From an uncultured Pirellulaceae bacterium (GTDB lineage: Bacteria > Planctomycetota > Planctomycetia > Pirellulales > Pirellulaceae): 64,000 nt of DNA. The notes beneath the pieces are model-generated. The model was not told where the DNA came from. It was given only the letters and a program-made list of their open reading frames with translations, and did no database searches. Within the stretch, counting starts at the first letter, position 1; each line of letters begins with the position of its first letter. Below, one piece after another: positions 47,781 through 56,844 of the stretch. Position numbers and translations under genes: made by a program. The DNA lies in NCBI GenBank assembly GCA_934278005.1, contig CAKQWG010000001.1, positions 1-64,000 of the forward strand, read 5' to 3'.

Positions 47781-48818
47781 TTAGCGGACCACCTGTGCTC
47801 CATCGTAGGTGGCTGTGAAACCACCGGGTTGTTCTGTAATTGTGAACTCGGCCCAGATCGGCATGTGGTCCGAGATGCGCAGTGCATCGGTCTTCTCTAT
47901 TTGAAACATCTGCTCCATGTCTAGCGTGCCGGCTCGCCCGGTGAACTCGCGGACAGCCTGGCGGTCGAACACGAAATTGTCGTAGGTTTTGTCTTTGCGA
48001 GTATTGGTGGGGATACCCTCGATGGCCGGTTTAAATCCAGGGATCTGGCCCAGCTTCTGAAATTGCGCTGGTGCGGCATTGATGTCTCCCAACAGGATCA
48101 CATCGTCTTGCGGGTATTCGAATTGCCGGACATTGATATAGACGTCGGCCAGCACGTCCAGTTCGTAAGCGATCTGACTGGGATCGGTATGAATATTGAT
48201 CAGAGTGAATGTGAAAGCTTGGCCACTGGTGATCGTTTCAAAGCGACCCACAAAGGGTTCCCGATGGAGCACATCGTCGTCGTCCTGCACCACATAGGAG
48301 AATTCGTTTCCGCCGCGGACGCGGGTAGTATCGTAGACAAAGGCGTATTGTTCGTAGTAGCCCGTGGCTTCGCGCCCGATACGGGGGCTGATGGTGTAAC
48401 TGTACCGCGAGCCGTCCGCATTGACCTGCTCTAGTAATTGTGGCACCGTGCGTTGGTCCTGGCTGGTGATCTCCTGTAGGGCGATAACGTCGAAGCGGCG
48501 GATGATAGCTGCAAATTTATCCATAACCCAGCTATTGTTCAGCTTGGTTGGGCCCAAACGCTGCATGTTGAAACTGCCGATGAGCAACGTGCTCGGATGG
48601 CGATCGGGCATGGTGACGACTCCGCCGCCGGCACTACGCGTACTCACCGGCACCGAGCCCGGATGGATCGTTGGATTCTCAGTCGAGTACTCTGCTGACG
48701 CGCCGGCAGGAGTGGTCGCATCGGCAGGCAGTGGAACTGAATTGGGGTCGCACCCTAGATAGCCGCCCAGTCCGATTAGGAACAGAACCATCAGGGGAGT
48801 GAATGGTAGCGAACGCAT
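47781..48818 (-). CDS. secreted endonuclease/exonuclease/phosphatase-family protein, likely lipoprotein
   Basis: The product is 345 aa. A hydrophobic N-terminus (LMVLFLIGLGGYLGC) ends in a Cys that may be lipidated, then a Pro/Ala/Ser linker to residue ~65. The fold's key parts follow: SFNMQRLG, ALQEITSQD (metal-binding Glu), INIHTD, LLGDINAAP (Asp and Asn) and SDHMPIWAEF (catalytic Asp-His). This is the DNase I-like EEP superfamily, with phosphodiester bonds of nucleic acid, lipid or sugar phosphates as possible substrates. AAGGAGG lies 7 nt before the ATG. Export argues for a nutrient-scavenging or envelope role. Confidence 0.85.
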   Translation of the reverse strand: MRSLPFTPLMVLFLIGLGGYLGCDPNSVPLPADATTPAGASAEYSTENPTIHPGSVPVSTRSAGGGVVTMPDRHPSTLLIGSFNMQRLGPTKLNNSWVMDKFAAIIRRFDVIALQEITSQDQRTVPQLLEQVNADGSRYSYTISPRIGREATGYYEQYAFVYDTTRVRGGNEFSYVVQDDDDVLHREPFVGRFETITSGQAFTFTLINIHTDPSQIAYELDVLADVYINVRQFEYPQDDVILLGDINAAPAQFQKLGQIPGFKPAIEGIPTNTRKDKTYDNFVFDRQAVREFTGRAGTLDMEQMFQIEKTDALRISDHMPIWAEFTITEQPGGFTATYDGAQVVR

Positions 48819-48897
48819 CCCGTCGCCTCCTTGCTTGGGGAAACCGAGTGTTTCCGAATTAGTGAATCCGCTGGGCTTCGTGCCTGTGGCGGTCGAT

Positions 48898-49386
48898 TTA
48901 CGTTGCTGGTTTTTGGTGCGCCGCCAGCGCGGTTACCGCCAGGCGCTTCAGACGCGGGTCGTCGCCCTCGGCCGCTCGCTGCAGTGACTTGAGCGTGTCC
49001 GGATCGAGGGTGGCTGGCTGTGCGGCGGCGATTTCGCTTAGGGCCAAAGCGGCTTGTTGCCGCGTGGAGACTGAAGGGTGAGTGTTTAAGCAGGCTACGA
49101 TGTAATTTTGATATCTAGACACATCCGAGTCGAGTTTGGCTAACAGCGTGCAGGCCCAAGCGGCTACCGCCGGCTGCGGATCCAGGCAGCGGGCAGCCAC
49201 ATCATCAGCCAGGCCTCGCGGGAGCACTTCGACGCGCTGCAGGACGTCGCTGGCCCAGGCCCGCGTCTCTTCGTCTGGGTCGCTCATAGTGACTAACAGA
49301 TCCAGAATCCGACCAAGAGGTGGGACTTCCGCTGTGGCGAGTTGCTGCAGTTGTGCGAGCGACAAACGGGCAGGTGGAGTGCTCAT
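48898..49386 (-). CDS. HEAT-like repeat protein
   Basis: The product is 162 aa from the ATG at 49386 (MSTPPARLSLAQL); the frame extends further up but the extension is Arg/Cys-rich and not gene-like. Three to four helical pairs with HEAT/PBS-lyase character are visible: DPDEETRAWASDVLQ, DPQPAVAAWACTLLAKL, HPSVSTRQQAALALSEIA and DDPRLKRLAVTALAAH. Such repeats form small interaction scaffolds. It is the only gene between the EEP lipoprotein gene and the divergent large secreted protein. Confidence 0.7.
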   Translation of the reverse strand: MSTPPARLSLAQLQQLATAEVPPLGRILDLLVTMSDPDEETRAWASDVLQRVEVLPRGLADDVAARCLDPQPAVAAWACTLLAKLDSDVSRYQNYIVACLNTHPSVSTRQQAALALSEIAAAQPATLDPDTLKSLQRAAEGDDPRLKRLAVTALAAHQKPAT

Positions 49387-49887
49387 CAGTTGTGTCTCAA
49401 AATTTTGATCCAGGTGCTGCTCGATGCAGACTCGCGTTCGGCAGCGCTGCGCAGATGCTTTCGCAAGCAAGTGCTGCACGAGACATCGCTGCAGTCGCCT
49501 GACCAGGGAGGTCGATCGGCAATGTAGCAAGGAAGCCAAGTAGGTAGCTACAGGTGTGCTTCGCAATAGACGATTACAGCCGGTGCAACAAGGCCTATCG
49601 CGGCACTACGTAGCATCAACTACGGGCTGGCAGGATTGATAGTGACTTTGCGTCCGGGTTTGTGTTATGTGAGTTGCATGGCGGGTGGTCCGCTGCTTCA
49701 GGGTCGGCGCCATAGAATGCGCGTTTTATCGTTGAGCGGCGTTGGCTAAACAGCACGGTCAAAAGTGCCCACGCTAAACGACATGCGGCGCAAGCGCCGG
49801 TGCTGCATAAAGTCCGGGCAAGAGTTCGACGGCTACGTCTGGCCTCCCAACTGTGGCACTGGCCAAGAATCGATAATGTGAACCGTT
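49387..49887. other. intergenic region, no gene seen
   Basis: This 500-nt divergent region holds no supported frame, RNA gene or repeat. It must contain promoters for the HEAT-like gene (minus) and the 1135-aa gene (plus), but I see no -10/-35 pair strong enough to name. Confidence 0.4.
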
Positions 49888-52800
49888 ATGAAGTTGCACC
49901 AACTTAACCGCATACGCCGCTTGGCGACCCAACTGTGGCTGGGCGGCTGGCTGATCGCCGCTTGCGCATGCCCGGGACTTGCACAAATGTCGCCCGAGCC
50001 AGGTAGCGCGGCCGCTTGGTCAATTCCCAACGACTCGTGGATTGCCTTGGCCAAGCAGGACGCCAATCTAAATGACTTAGTCATCCTCAGCGAAGACCAT
50101 GTACTGGCCGTAGGTGACCGCGGGCTGATGATTCGCAGCGACAGCAGCGGACGAAATTGGGAGGCAGTAGAGACCTCGACGACAGCCAATTTGCATGGTC
50201 TCCGCTTTTCATCGCTCGGGTTCGGTTTGGCCGTGGGTGGATGGGTGGGCTCCGATACGCGCATGAGCCATGCTGTGTTGCTGCGATCTGATGATGGCGG
50301 TCGCCAGTGGCAGAGTGTGCCTGTGCCGCAACTGCCGCGTTTGATCGGACTGCGCGTCCAGGAGAATTACTGCTTGGCTTGGGGAGACTACAGTCCGCAG
50401 TGGCGCACTAGCCTCTTTGAAAGTCTCGATGGGGGACACACTTGGCGCGGCGTTCAGCGCTCAAGCTCGGGAGAGCAGCTCCCGCTTGCGATAGGGCATG
50501 CGACGGCTGCCGCGTTGGCCAGCAGCGGCCAAGTAGGCGTGATCGATTCACTGGGGCGAGCCTACATCGAAGCCCCACAGCGAGCAGCGGACGACGCGCC
50601 GCTGGCAACGATTGCTGAGCCCAATCGTCCGCTACGTGGTCTACACTTTACGGGTTCCAGCTGGCTGGCATGTGGTGCGCACGGCGAGCTGATTGCTAGC
50701 CTGGATGGTCTGAGCTGGAGCGACGTGGCGGTGCCCCTTAGCCGAGCGGCGGAACAGCTCTGTCACTGGCAGGCCATCTCGCAGATTGGCGAAACCATTT
50801 GGGTCTGTGGACAGCCCGGGTCGATTGTGCTGATGAGCCCGGACCGCGGGCGCAGCTGGCAAGTTCGCCGCACCGGCCAAACGCTGCCACTGAGCGCCAT
50901 CCAGTTCGTCGATCAAAATCGTGGCTGGGCGATTGGACCGCTGGGATTAGTACTGGCCACTCGCGATGGCGGACGGTCCTGGTATGCGCAGCGCAACAGC
51001 GCACGACGACTGGGCATGTTGGCGGTCAGCCGCGATTGGCAGAGTCTACCATGGGCTCCTCTGGCCGCCGCAGCCTGGGATGAACAGATCGCAGTGGCAG
51101 CCAAGATTTATCACGCGGTCGATCCAATTGAAGAAGCCAATTTTCTGCCTACCGTGTCGGCCGCATATCGCGATGTGGCGCCGCAGGTAAGCCTGGCTGG
51201 GGCCGAGCATGTGCCGCTGGAAGAGTCGCACGATCAAGCCGCGCCTGGCCAGCTCATTGCGCAATTGGCCATGCATCTCCGCTGCTGGCGACCCGACGTG
51301 GTGTTGCTGGGTCAAGTGCCTGCGGCCAGCGAACTGGTACCGCAGCCGACGACCGATTGGTTGGGACAAACCTGGTTGAGACGCCCGCTTTTACAGCGTC
51401 AGCAATCACTCGAAGTAGAGGCTTTGGCCGCCATGAAGCTCAGTGCAGAGGTCGATGCGGCCATGAGCGGCGAACTGGACCTGCCCGCCTGGAGTGTCAG
51501 TAAGCTTGCCAGCACTTGCGAGCCTGAGCGCGGTCAATACACCGAACAATGCGGGCGTTTGTTGCGTACGACGGGCGTCTCTATTTGGGACTGTTTGCTG
51601 CCAATGTCACTGCGAGATCGCAGTGCGGCCACGAGTACTAGCATGCGCACCATCTGGACGCACAGTCAGGCTAAATCCTCCTTCAATGCGCTGTTGGGAG
51701 CTATTCCCGTCAGCCCAGAAACGCAACGCGGAATCAATCTCCAAAACATAGGCAACTTCCAATTGGTCATGGGGCGCGTTCACCGCGATCGATCCATTGA
51801 GCAATTGGCTCAGCGACCCGTCGATCAGCTGTCCATAGAGCAGTGGTCAACCGATTTAGACTTCCTGATGCGCGCGGTGCCGGCTCGCGAATGCGCGGCA
51901 GTGCTTCAGCGTCTGGCGAATCGCATGAGTGTGACGCATGACTGGCCGCAGCGACAGGTCGTGTATCAGCGGTTGATCGACCTTGCACCGCACTCGGATG
52001 CTGCTGATTGGGCGCGACTGGATCAATTGGCGCTGGTCGTCAGCGACGAAAGCCTGGCCTGGCGACGCTTCGAAACTCGACGCTCAGACGGCCTGCAACG
52101 CTCCTATGGGCCGCTGCAGACCGTGCCCAGTGGCGAGCCTGGGGCTGCGCTCGCTCGATTGACCAATAGTGAGCAGACGGATCGAAGAGCCCGAGCCGAA
52201 TCGTGGACTGCGACGCCATTTGGCGAAGTGAAAATCGCACATGAGAGCAGCTTGAGCCATCCTACAGCGGTTGTCCCTGCGTCAGCGGCTATGCCCGTGA
52301 TGAGTTCTTACTCGCAGGTGTTGAACGCAGCAACCGGTGTTGCGAATCCCGCAAGCACTGCCGATGCAGTTCAGGTCGATGCAACCGATCGCGCGATGTT
52401 CGATGCTGCGCAGTCTGTGGGTACCGTGAGCGACAGCAGTTGGCAAAAGCTATTGCACGTGACGCACGCACGATCGCCACTTCTGTTGACCCGCCCAGAT
52501 ATGGAGCTACGCCAATTTCGCAGTCAACAGGCAGCTCAGCCGCAGGCACCCGAGGCCGGACAGGAACGCTTGCAGCGTCTAAGTGATGCGCGGCAATTGA
52601 TTGGATGGCCTCAGATGGCACAGCAAGAGTTGGCCTTACAGCAGGGGCGAGCCAGTGAGTTGCGATGGGCAGTGCGAGCGCAGGGCACAGACCAACCGCC
52701 GCTATTAGATGGAATGCTAGATGAGCAGTTTTGGCAAACTGCACAGGTTATGGAACTGTCCGAGCTAGACTCGGACAAGAGTGGCAGTCTGCAGGCAGCA

Positions 52801-53295
52801 GCGACTGATGTGCAGTCTCAAAAAACTTTGATCCGCTGGGGTTTCGACAGAGAATACCTGTACGTTGGTATCATCGCCCCGCGTAGTGGTGCTAGCCCGG
52901 CGCCTGTGGAGCGGCGCGGCTATGACGCGGATTTAGAAGCTGCCGATCACCTGCAGTTGACGCTTGATACCGATCGCGATTACTGCACGGCCATCGAACT
53001 GGGCGTCTCTGCTGACGGACGAACCTACGACCGCTGTTGTGGATATGCCGAGTACAATCCGAAATGGCATGTCAGCGTCCGCTCGCAGCCTCAGTATTGG
53101 AGCGCAGAGCTAGCTATTGAGCTGGCCGATCTCACCTGTCAAACCGAATTGGCGGGGACGGCGTGGGCCGTTTCGGCGCGGCGACAGCAACCCGGTCGGC
53201 CAACGCAGAGTTGGTCGCGACTGAGGACGCACGTGCCCTATCTCCAGGCTAGTGGATTGCTACTGTTCAATGCCGATTCAGGCACGCTGCGGTAG
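49888..53295 (+). CDS. large secreted protein: Ycf48-like propeller, degenerate PIG-L-like region, CBM9-like C-terminus
   Basis: The product is 1135 aa. A signal peptide (WLGGWLIAACACPGLAQ) ends near residue 32. Residues ~50-375 contain BNR/Ycf48-type strands: VLAVGDRGLMIRSDSSGRNW, GFGLAVGGW, DDGGRQWQSV, SPDRGRSWQVR and GWAIGPLGLVLATRDGGRSW. Residues ~375-520 resemble a PIG-L deacetylase core (HLRCWRPDVVLLG) but lack the His-Pro-Asp-Asp motif. A long helical middle follows. Residues ~925-1125 resemble a family 9 carbohydrate-binding domain: LDGMLDEQFWQTA, LIRWGFDREYLYVGI and ADHLQLTLDTDRDYCTAIELGV. It is probably a surface glycan-related protein; enzymatic activity is doubtful. Confidence 0.8.
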   Translation: MKLHQLNRIRRLATQLWLGGWLIAACACPGLAQMSPEPGSAAAWSIPNDSWIALAKQDANLNDLVILSEDHVLAVGDRGLMIRSDSSGRNWEAVETSTTANLHGLRFSSLGFGLAVGGWVGSDTRMSHAVLLRSDDGGRQWQSVPVPQLPRLIGLRVQENYCLAWGDYSPQWRTSLFESLDGGHTWRGVQRSSSGEQLPLAIGHATAAALASSGQVGVIDSLGRAYIEAPQRAADDAPLATIAEPNRPLRGLHFTGSSWLACGAHGELIASLDGLSWSDVAVPLSRAAEQLCHWQAISQIGETIWVCGQPGSIVLMSPDRGRSWQVRRTGQTLPLSAIQFVDQNRGWAIGPLGLVLATRDGGRSWYAQRNSARRLGMLAVSRDWQSLPWAPLAAAAWDEQIAVAAKIYHAVDPIEEANFLPTVSAAYRDVAPQVSLAGAEHVPLEESHDQAAPGQLIAQLAMHLRCWRPDVVLLGQVPAASELVPQPTTDWLGQTWLRRPLLQRQQSLEVEALAAMKLSAEVDAAMSGELDLPAWSVSKLASTCEPERGQYTEQCGRLLRTTGVSIWDCLLPMSLRDRSAATSTSMRTIWTHSQAKSSFNALLGAIPVSPETQRGINLQNIGNFQLVMGRVHRDRSIEQLAQRPVDQLSIEQWSTDLDFLMRAVPARECAAVLQRLANRMSVTHDWPQRQVVYQRLIDLAPHSDAADWARLDQLALVVSDESLAWRRFETRRSDGLQRSYGPLQTVPSGEPGAALARLTNSEQTDRRARAESWTATPFGEVKIAHESSLSHPTAVVPASAAMPVMSSYSQVLNAATGVANPASTADAVQVDATDRAMFDAAQSVGTVSDSSWQKLLHVTHARSPLLLTRPDMELRQFRSQQAAQPQAPEAGQERLQRLSDARQLIGWPQMAQQELALQQGRASELRWAVRAQGTDQPPLLDGMLDEQFWQTAQVMELSELDSDKSGSLQAAATDVQSQKTLIRWGFDREYLYVGIIAPRSGASPAPVERRGYDADLEAADHLQLTLDTDRDYCTAIELGVSADGRTYDRCCGYAEYNPKWHVSVRSQPQYWSAELAIELADLTCQTELAGTAWAVSARRQQPGRPTQSWSRLRTHVPYLQASGLLLFNADSGTLR

Positions 53296-53538
53296 CGATT
53301 TGAAGTTCACCTGGTTTGTTCAATACAGCCTGGCTTGAGCACGCCGACCTCCTACAAGCTTAAACAGTATAAATTAACAGCATAGCTGATCCAATCCACC
53401 GTAAACTTGGCTGGAGTGACCTTGCATGTGGCGCGTAGAAGCCTATTCTTAAGTGGAGGGTGAAAGGGAGCGGACTCGGTTGACCGAACCTTCCCACAGT
53501 CAGCTTCCACTGTTGAGGTGCTCTCTGCGGCACAGCTT

Positions 53539-55074
53539 ATGAGCCATCTGCTACTCTATTACCAACGCCCAGAACCGGCGACGTGGGTCTTCCTATCGTC
53601 GTTCTTGCTTCTGAGTATCTATTTCGTATTCCATCGCTTCTTTTGCATCCGCAATCTCGACATCCTGCTATTGCTGTTGCTGGCGCCGGGCTTGATGATG
53701 GTCTACGAAGGCCGGCGGATGCAGTTGGCCCACACCAGCGGCATAGCCAGTGAAGAATTGGCCGCCGCTGCACCAGCGGACGACGCTGATTCGTCCAACC
53801 GCTTTGTGGCAAATACCCAGTCGGGCGAAGGCGTCAACGTGGATGCTCGGCCTCCGCTAGCTGCCAGTGTAACCGTTGCCGATCTACCACTCGCTCAGAC
53901 CGCTGCCACCAATCTAGCTATCGATGTGGCCGGTGCGGTCGATAAAAAGGGTTACCCAGCAGTCCAGCAGTCATCGCGCGTCGCCGCCGCGTCGCTTGAA
54001 TTCTACGGTTTCATTGCGCTGCTGTTCGCATGTTTGCTGCTGATGATCCGCATGTTAATCGATCCGGCATTGGTTAGACGACCACTGCTTATTCCCAATC
54101 TGTCGATTGGAGGCTTGAGTTTTATAGGCGTGTCTTTGTTTCTGTTCTTGATGGCTAACGTGATTACCAGTTCGCCACTTGAGCAACGCGAGCGCGGTCC
54201 AGAACTGGGGCCTGGCTACGCACTGCTGAACATGCTGCCGGAATTGCCAACTATGCCCGACGATGTTCCGCACGGAGCAGTGGACGGCTTGCAGATTGAG
54301 GACGGACGCTGGCTGCCCAATATCGCCCGAATTCTGGCTATCTTGTCAAACCTGGCCATCGTGTTCGGAATCGTGGGCGTTGGCTACTGGCATTTTGATA
54401 ATGTGAAAACCGGAATTGGTTGCGCCGTGATGTATCTGCTTCTGCCCTACACCGCGCAGATGACGGGAAATTTGGAACACATTGTCCCGGCCGCATTATT
54501 GGTGTTGGCGCTACTGGCCTATCGCCAACCGGTGTTGGCCGGCATGCTGCTGGGACTGGCCGCTGGCCTGGTCTATTACCCGCTATTTCTGCTGCCGTTG
54601 TGGATCAGCTTCTATTGGCATCGCGGGCTGAAGCGATTGCTGGGAGGCGTCGGTGGCAGTTTGCTGTTGCTGTCGGGGCTGTTGCTGTTGCAAGGGGCTG
54701 AAGCGTTTGGAGATCATTTGCGCAGCATGTACGGGCTTTGGCTGCCAAGGATGGATGGCTTGGTTGGCGTTTGGGGACCTGGACGCTTTCAAGGCGAGTT
54801 CCGACTGCCCGTTTTAGTGGCTTTTATCCTGTTGGCCGTGTCGTTTGTATTCTGGCCTCCGCGCAAGAATTTGGGGACACTGATCTGTGGTACTGCCGCC
54901 ATCATGCTGGCAGCGCAATTTTGGCACGGCAATGGCGGCGGGCTGTTCATGGCTTGGTTCCTGCCGTTTGTGATGCTGACTATATTTCGTCCTAATCTAG
55001 ACGATCGCATTGCTACGCAAGTCGTGCGTGGCCGCAGCGCAGCTCCCGCTACGCCGGCTCCTGGAAGTCCCTGA
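53539..55074 (+). CDS. polytopic membrane protein, possibly GT87-like
   Basis: The product is 511 aa from the ATG at 53539; a GTG at 53518 is possible, and neither has a clear ribosome-binding site. Two N-terminal helices (about 15-60) precede a 95-residue Ala/Asp-rich external loop. About eight further helices run from ~155 to 490, including long Leu-rich ones near GLAAGLVYYPLFLLPLW and LLGGVGGSLLLLSGLLLL. The layout and the WGPGRFQGEFRLPVL loop recall integral-membrane polyprenyl-phosphate-sugar glycosyltransferases, but I see no decisive motif. It converges on the next gene with 1 nt between the stops. Confidence 0.7.
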   Translation: MSHLLLYYQRPEPATWVFLSSFLLLSIYFVFHRFFCIRNLDILLLLLLAPGLMMVYEGRRMQLAHTSGIASEELAAAAPADDADSSNRFVANTQSGEGVNVDARPPLAASVTVADLPLAQTAATNLAIDVAGAVDKKGYPAVQQSSRVAAASLEFYGFIALLFACLLLMIRMLIDPALVRRPLLIPNLSIGGLSFIGVSLFLFLMANVITSSPLEQRERGPELGPGYALLNMLPELPTMPDDVPHGAVDGLQIEDGRWLPNIARILAILSNLAIVFGIVGVGYWHFDNVKTGIGCAVMYLLLPYTAQMTGNLEHIVPAALLVLALLAYRQPVLAGMLLGLAAGLVYYPLFLLPLWISFYWHRGLKRLLGGVGGSLLLLSGLLLLQGAEAFGDHLRSMYGLWLPRMDGLVGVWGPGRFQGEFRLPVLVAFILLAVSFVFWPPRKNLGTLICGTAAIMLAAQFWHGNGGGLFMAWFLPFVMLTIFRPNLDDRIATQVVRGRSAAPATPAPGSP

Positions 55075-55075
55075 G

Positions 55076-56437
55076 CTAGCCGGCCGTTTTGAGACGCCTG
55101 GGAGTAGTGCCAATCCAGAAATTTCGAGCAGCGGCGTTCAGCTGTGAAGCGTCGTTTATCTCCTGACTTTGGCGGTGCCCGTCCCATCGCGCGGCGACGC
55201 CGCGGAGGACAATTCTAACCTTGAATTCGGAATCAATTCGCTCGGCTAATGCACGCGCGACGCCCAGTTGAAATCGCGCTTGGGGATAAATGGGCGTGCC
55301 GGTCTGCTCCAAGGACCAGCGCTCGATCGGCACTCGCAGCCAGAGGGCCGGGTGTTGCTCGGCTGCTGGCGAATCCCTGTGAGCTGGATTAGAGCTCTTC
55401 GCATATTTTCTTTGTCGCTCGGCGCGGTCGGTCTGCTCGGCGACGATCGTCTGTTGCAGCGACTCGGGCAGCTTGTGCGTAGCCGTACTGGCAATCCACA
55501 TCTCTGTACGGCTGCTGTGCGGTGCATACAAGGCCCAGCTTAGCCAGTGGTCCCAATGGCCCCAGCGTTCGCCCACAGGCAAGAGGATGGCCAAGCCGAC
55601 AATTGCGGTGGCTAAATGATCGCGCCAGGTCGGCTGTGTGCGAGGCGTCTTAGGCACTGGCCGCGGCGGCGTTCGGCTCCAGTCGACTAACACAAACAGG
55701 CACAGAGCTTGTCCAGCAAATTGCAGATTCCAGAGCACGACGCCGGCAGAGTGATCCAGCCCCAGTGGTCCCAGGAGCACCATTAGTGCCACGTGGAAGC
55801 TGATCGCCAGCACTCCGGCCCAGCGCCGTGTCGTGCGCCAGGCGAGCCCTGCGGTGAGCAGTATTTCAGCTGCTGGAAGCAGAGCGATGAACGCAACCGG
55901 ACGCGGCTCCCAGGGCTCTTCGGTACGCTGCGCCATGCTAATGAATTGCGTTAGTTCCAGCCACAATTGCTGGCCGACCGTGTGCAAGAACTGGGCGTCA
56001 AATTTACCCAGTGCCGAAAATAGATAGATGCTCGCCGTCAGCCACACGAGCAATTGGGCCGTGCGCGACGGGGAGCTCAGCCTGAACACAGCAGCGTACA
56101 GCAGCAGTTGATAGAACCATGGCTGCCAGCGGTGCTGATCGAGCATGGCCAAGGTTCCGCCGGCCACCAGTACTAGGCTCCAGCCCCACTGCCCGTGCCG
56201 CGCGTTACCGAAGAGTACGAGGGTCAATCCTAACAGCAATGTGCAGCAGCTAGCGCGGTCTGCGATCCAGGGCACATGGCTTAGCCACGCACCAAGCGGT
56301 ATGGCCGGGAATTCCGAACCACCCCACCACAAACGCCACGTAACTGCGATCAAGACAATTGCTAGAAGCGCTGTCCAGCGGCGCAGCAGTTCGAGCTGCC
56401 AGCTCACTTCGGAGAGTTCGTTCGACGAGCGTTCCAA
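55076..56437 (-). CDS. membrane protein with DoxX/HTTM-like N-terminal part
   Basis: The product is 453 aa from a TTG start at 56437. About nine transmembrane helices lie in the first 290 residues; SALGKFDAQFL and the helix after it resemble DoxX/MauE and HTTM proteins. The C-terminal ~150 residues are soluble, with WLRVPIERWSLEQTGTPIY, and unrecognised. It begins 22 nt after the zinc-ribbon gene stop and is probably the last gene of that transcript. The function is unknown. Confidence 0.65.
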   Translation of the reverse strand: MERSSNELSEVSWQLELLRRWTALLAIVLIAVTWRLWWGGSEFPAIPLGAWLSHVPWIADRASCCTLLLGLTLVLFGNARHGQWGWSLVLVAGGTLAMLDQHRWQPWFYQLLLYAAVFRLSSPSRTAQLLVWLTASIYLFSALGKFDAQFLHTVGQQLWLELTQFISMAQRTEEPWEPRPVAFIALLPAAEILLTAGLAWRTTRRWAGVLAISFHVALMVLLGPLGLDHSAGVVLWNLQFAGQALCLFVLVDWSRTPPRPVPKTPRTQPTWRDHLATAIVGLAILLPVGERWGHWDHWLSWALYAPHSSRTEMWIASTATHKLPESLQQTIVAEQTDRAERQRKYAKSSNPAHRDSPAAEQHPALWLRVPIERWSLEQTGTPIYPQARFQLGVARALAERIDSEFKVRIVLRGVAARWDGHRQSQEINDASQLNAAARNFWIGTTPRRLKTAG

Positions 56438-56459
56438 TGGTTGAACCTAATTACGATCG

Positions 56460-56714
56460 CTATGCATCCAGCGGAATGTCGACCAAGCTTCCGCAACGCG
56501 GACAGTGGAATCTCCAACTCGCCAACTGGCCATTGAGGACGCCGTTGGGAACATAGACGACTGAGTAAACTCGGCAACAATTAAAGAACATGCGCATGGC
56601 CGGCCTGCGTTGCGGACGCTTGAGCTCAGACGCAGCAGGCGCTGGACGCGGCTCACTGCCGCCCGAGGGCAGGGATGCCTCCGAGGTAAGATCGAGCTGG
56701 CTATCTTCGTTCAT
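56460..56714 (-). CDS. small zinc-ribbon-like protein
   Basis: From the ATG at 56714 the product is 84 aa; a GTG at 56747 would add 11. The first half is low-complexity, Ser/Glu/Pro-rich. The second half has FFNCCRVYSVVYV, a middle with NGQLASWRF and then FHCPRCGSLVDIPL. The two cysteine pairs (CC and CPRC) could form a zinc ribbon, although the first pair lacks the usual CxxC spacing. It lies between the ketoacyl synthase and membrane protein genes on the same strand. Confidence 0.55.
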   Translation of the reverse strand: MNEDSQLDLTSEASLPSGGSEPRPAPAASELKRPQRRPAMRMFFNCCRVYSVVYVPNGVLNGQLASWRFHCPRCGSLVDIPLDA

Positions 56715-56757
56715 CTGGCTATCGGTCGCACTGCGGCAACCGTCCACGAGTTAGCAC

Positions 56758-56787
56758 GTTCGTTGAGTCGTTCGTTGAGTCGTTCGT
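56758..56787. repeat. short 12-bp tandem repeat
   Basis: CGTTCGTTGAGT is repeated about two and a half times just downstream of the ketoacyl synthase gene and upstream of the zinc-ribbon gene. It is non-coding under the start chosen for that gene. Confidence 0.6.
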
Positions 56788-56844
56788 GCTGCAACGGCGC
56801 TGCGCTTGTTACGAGACTAAGAATGCCCATCTCTGCGCAGCGAC

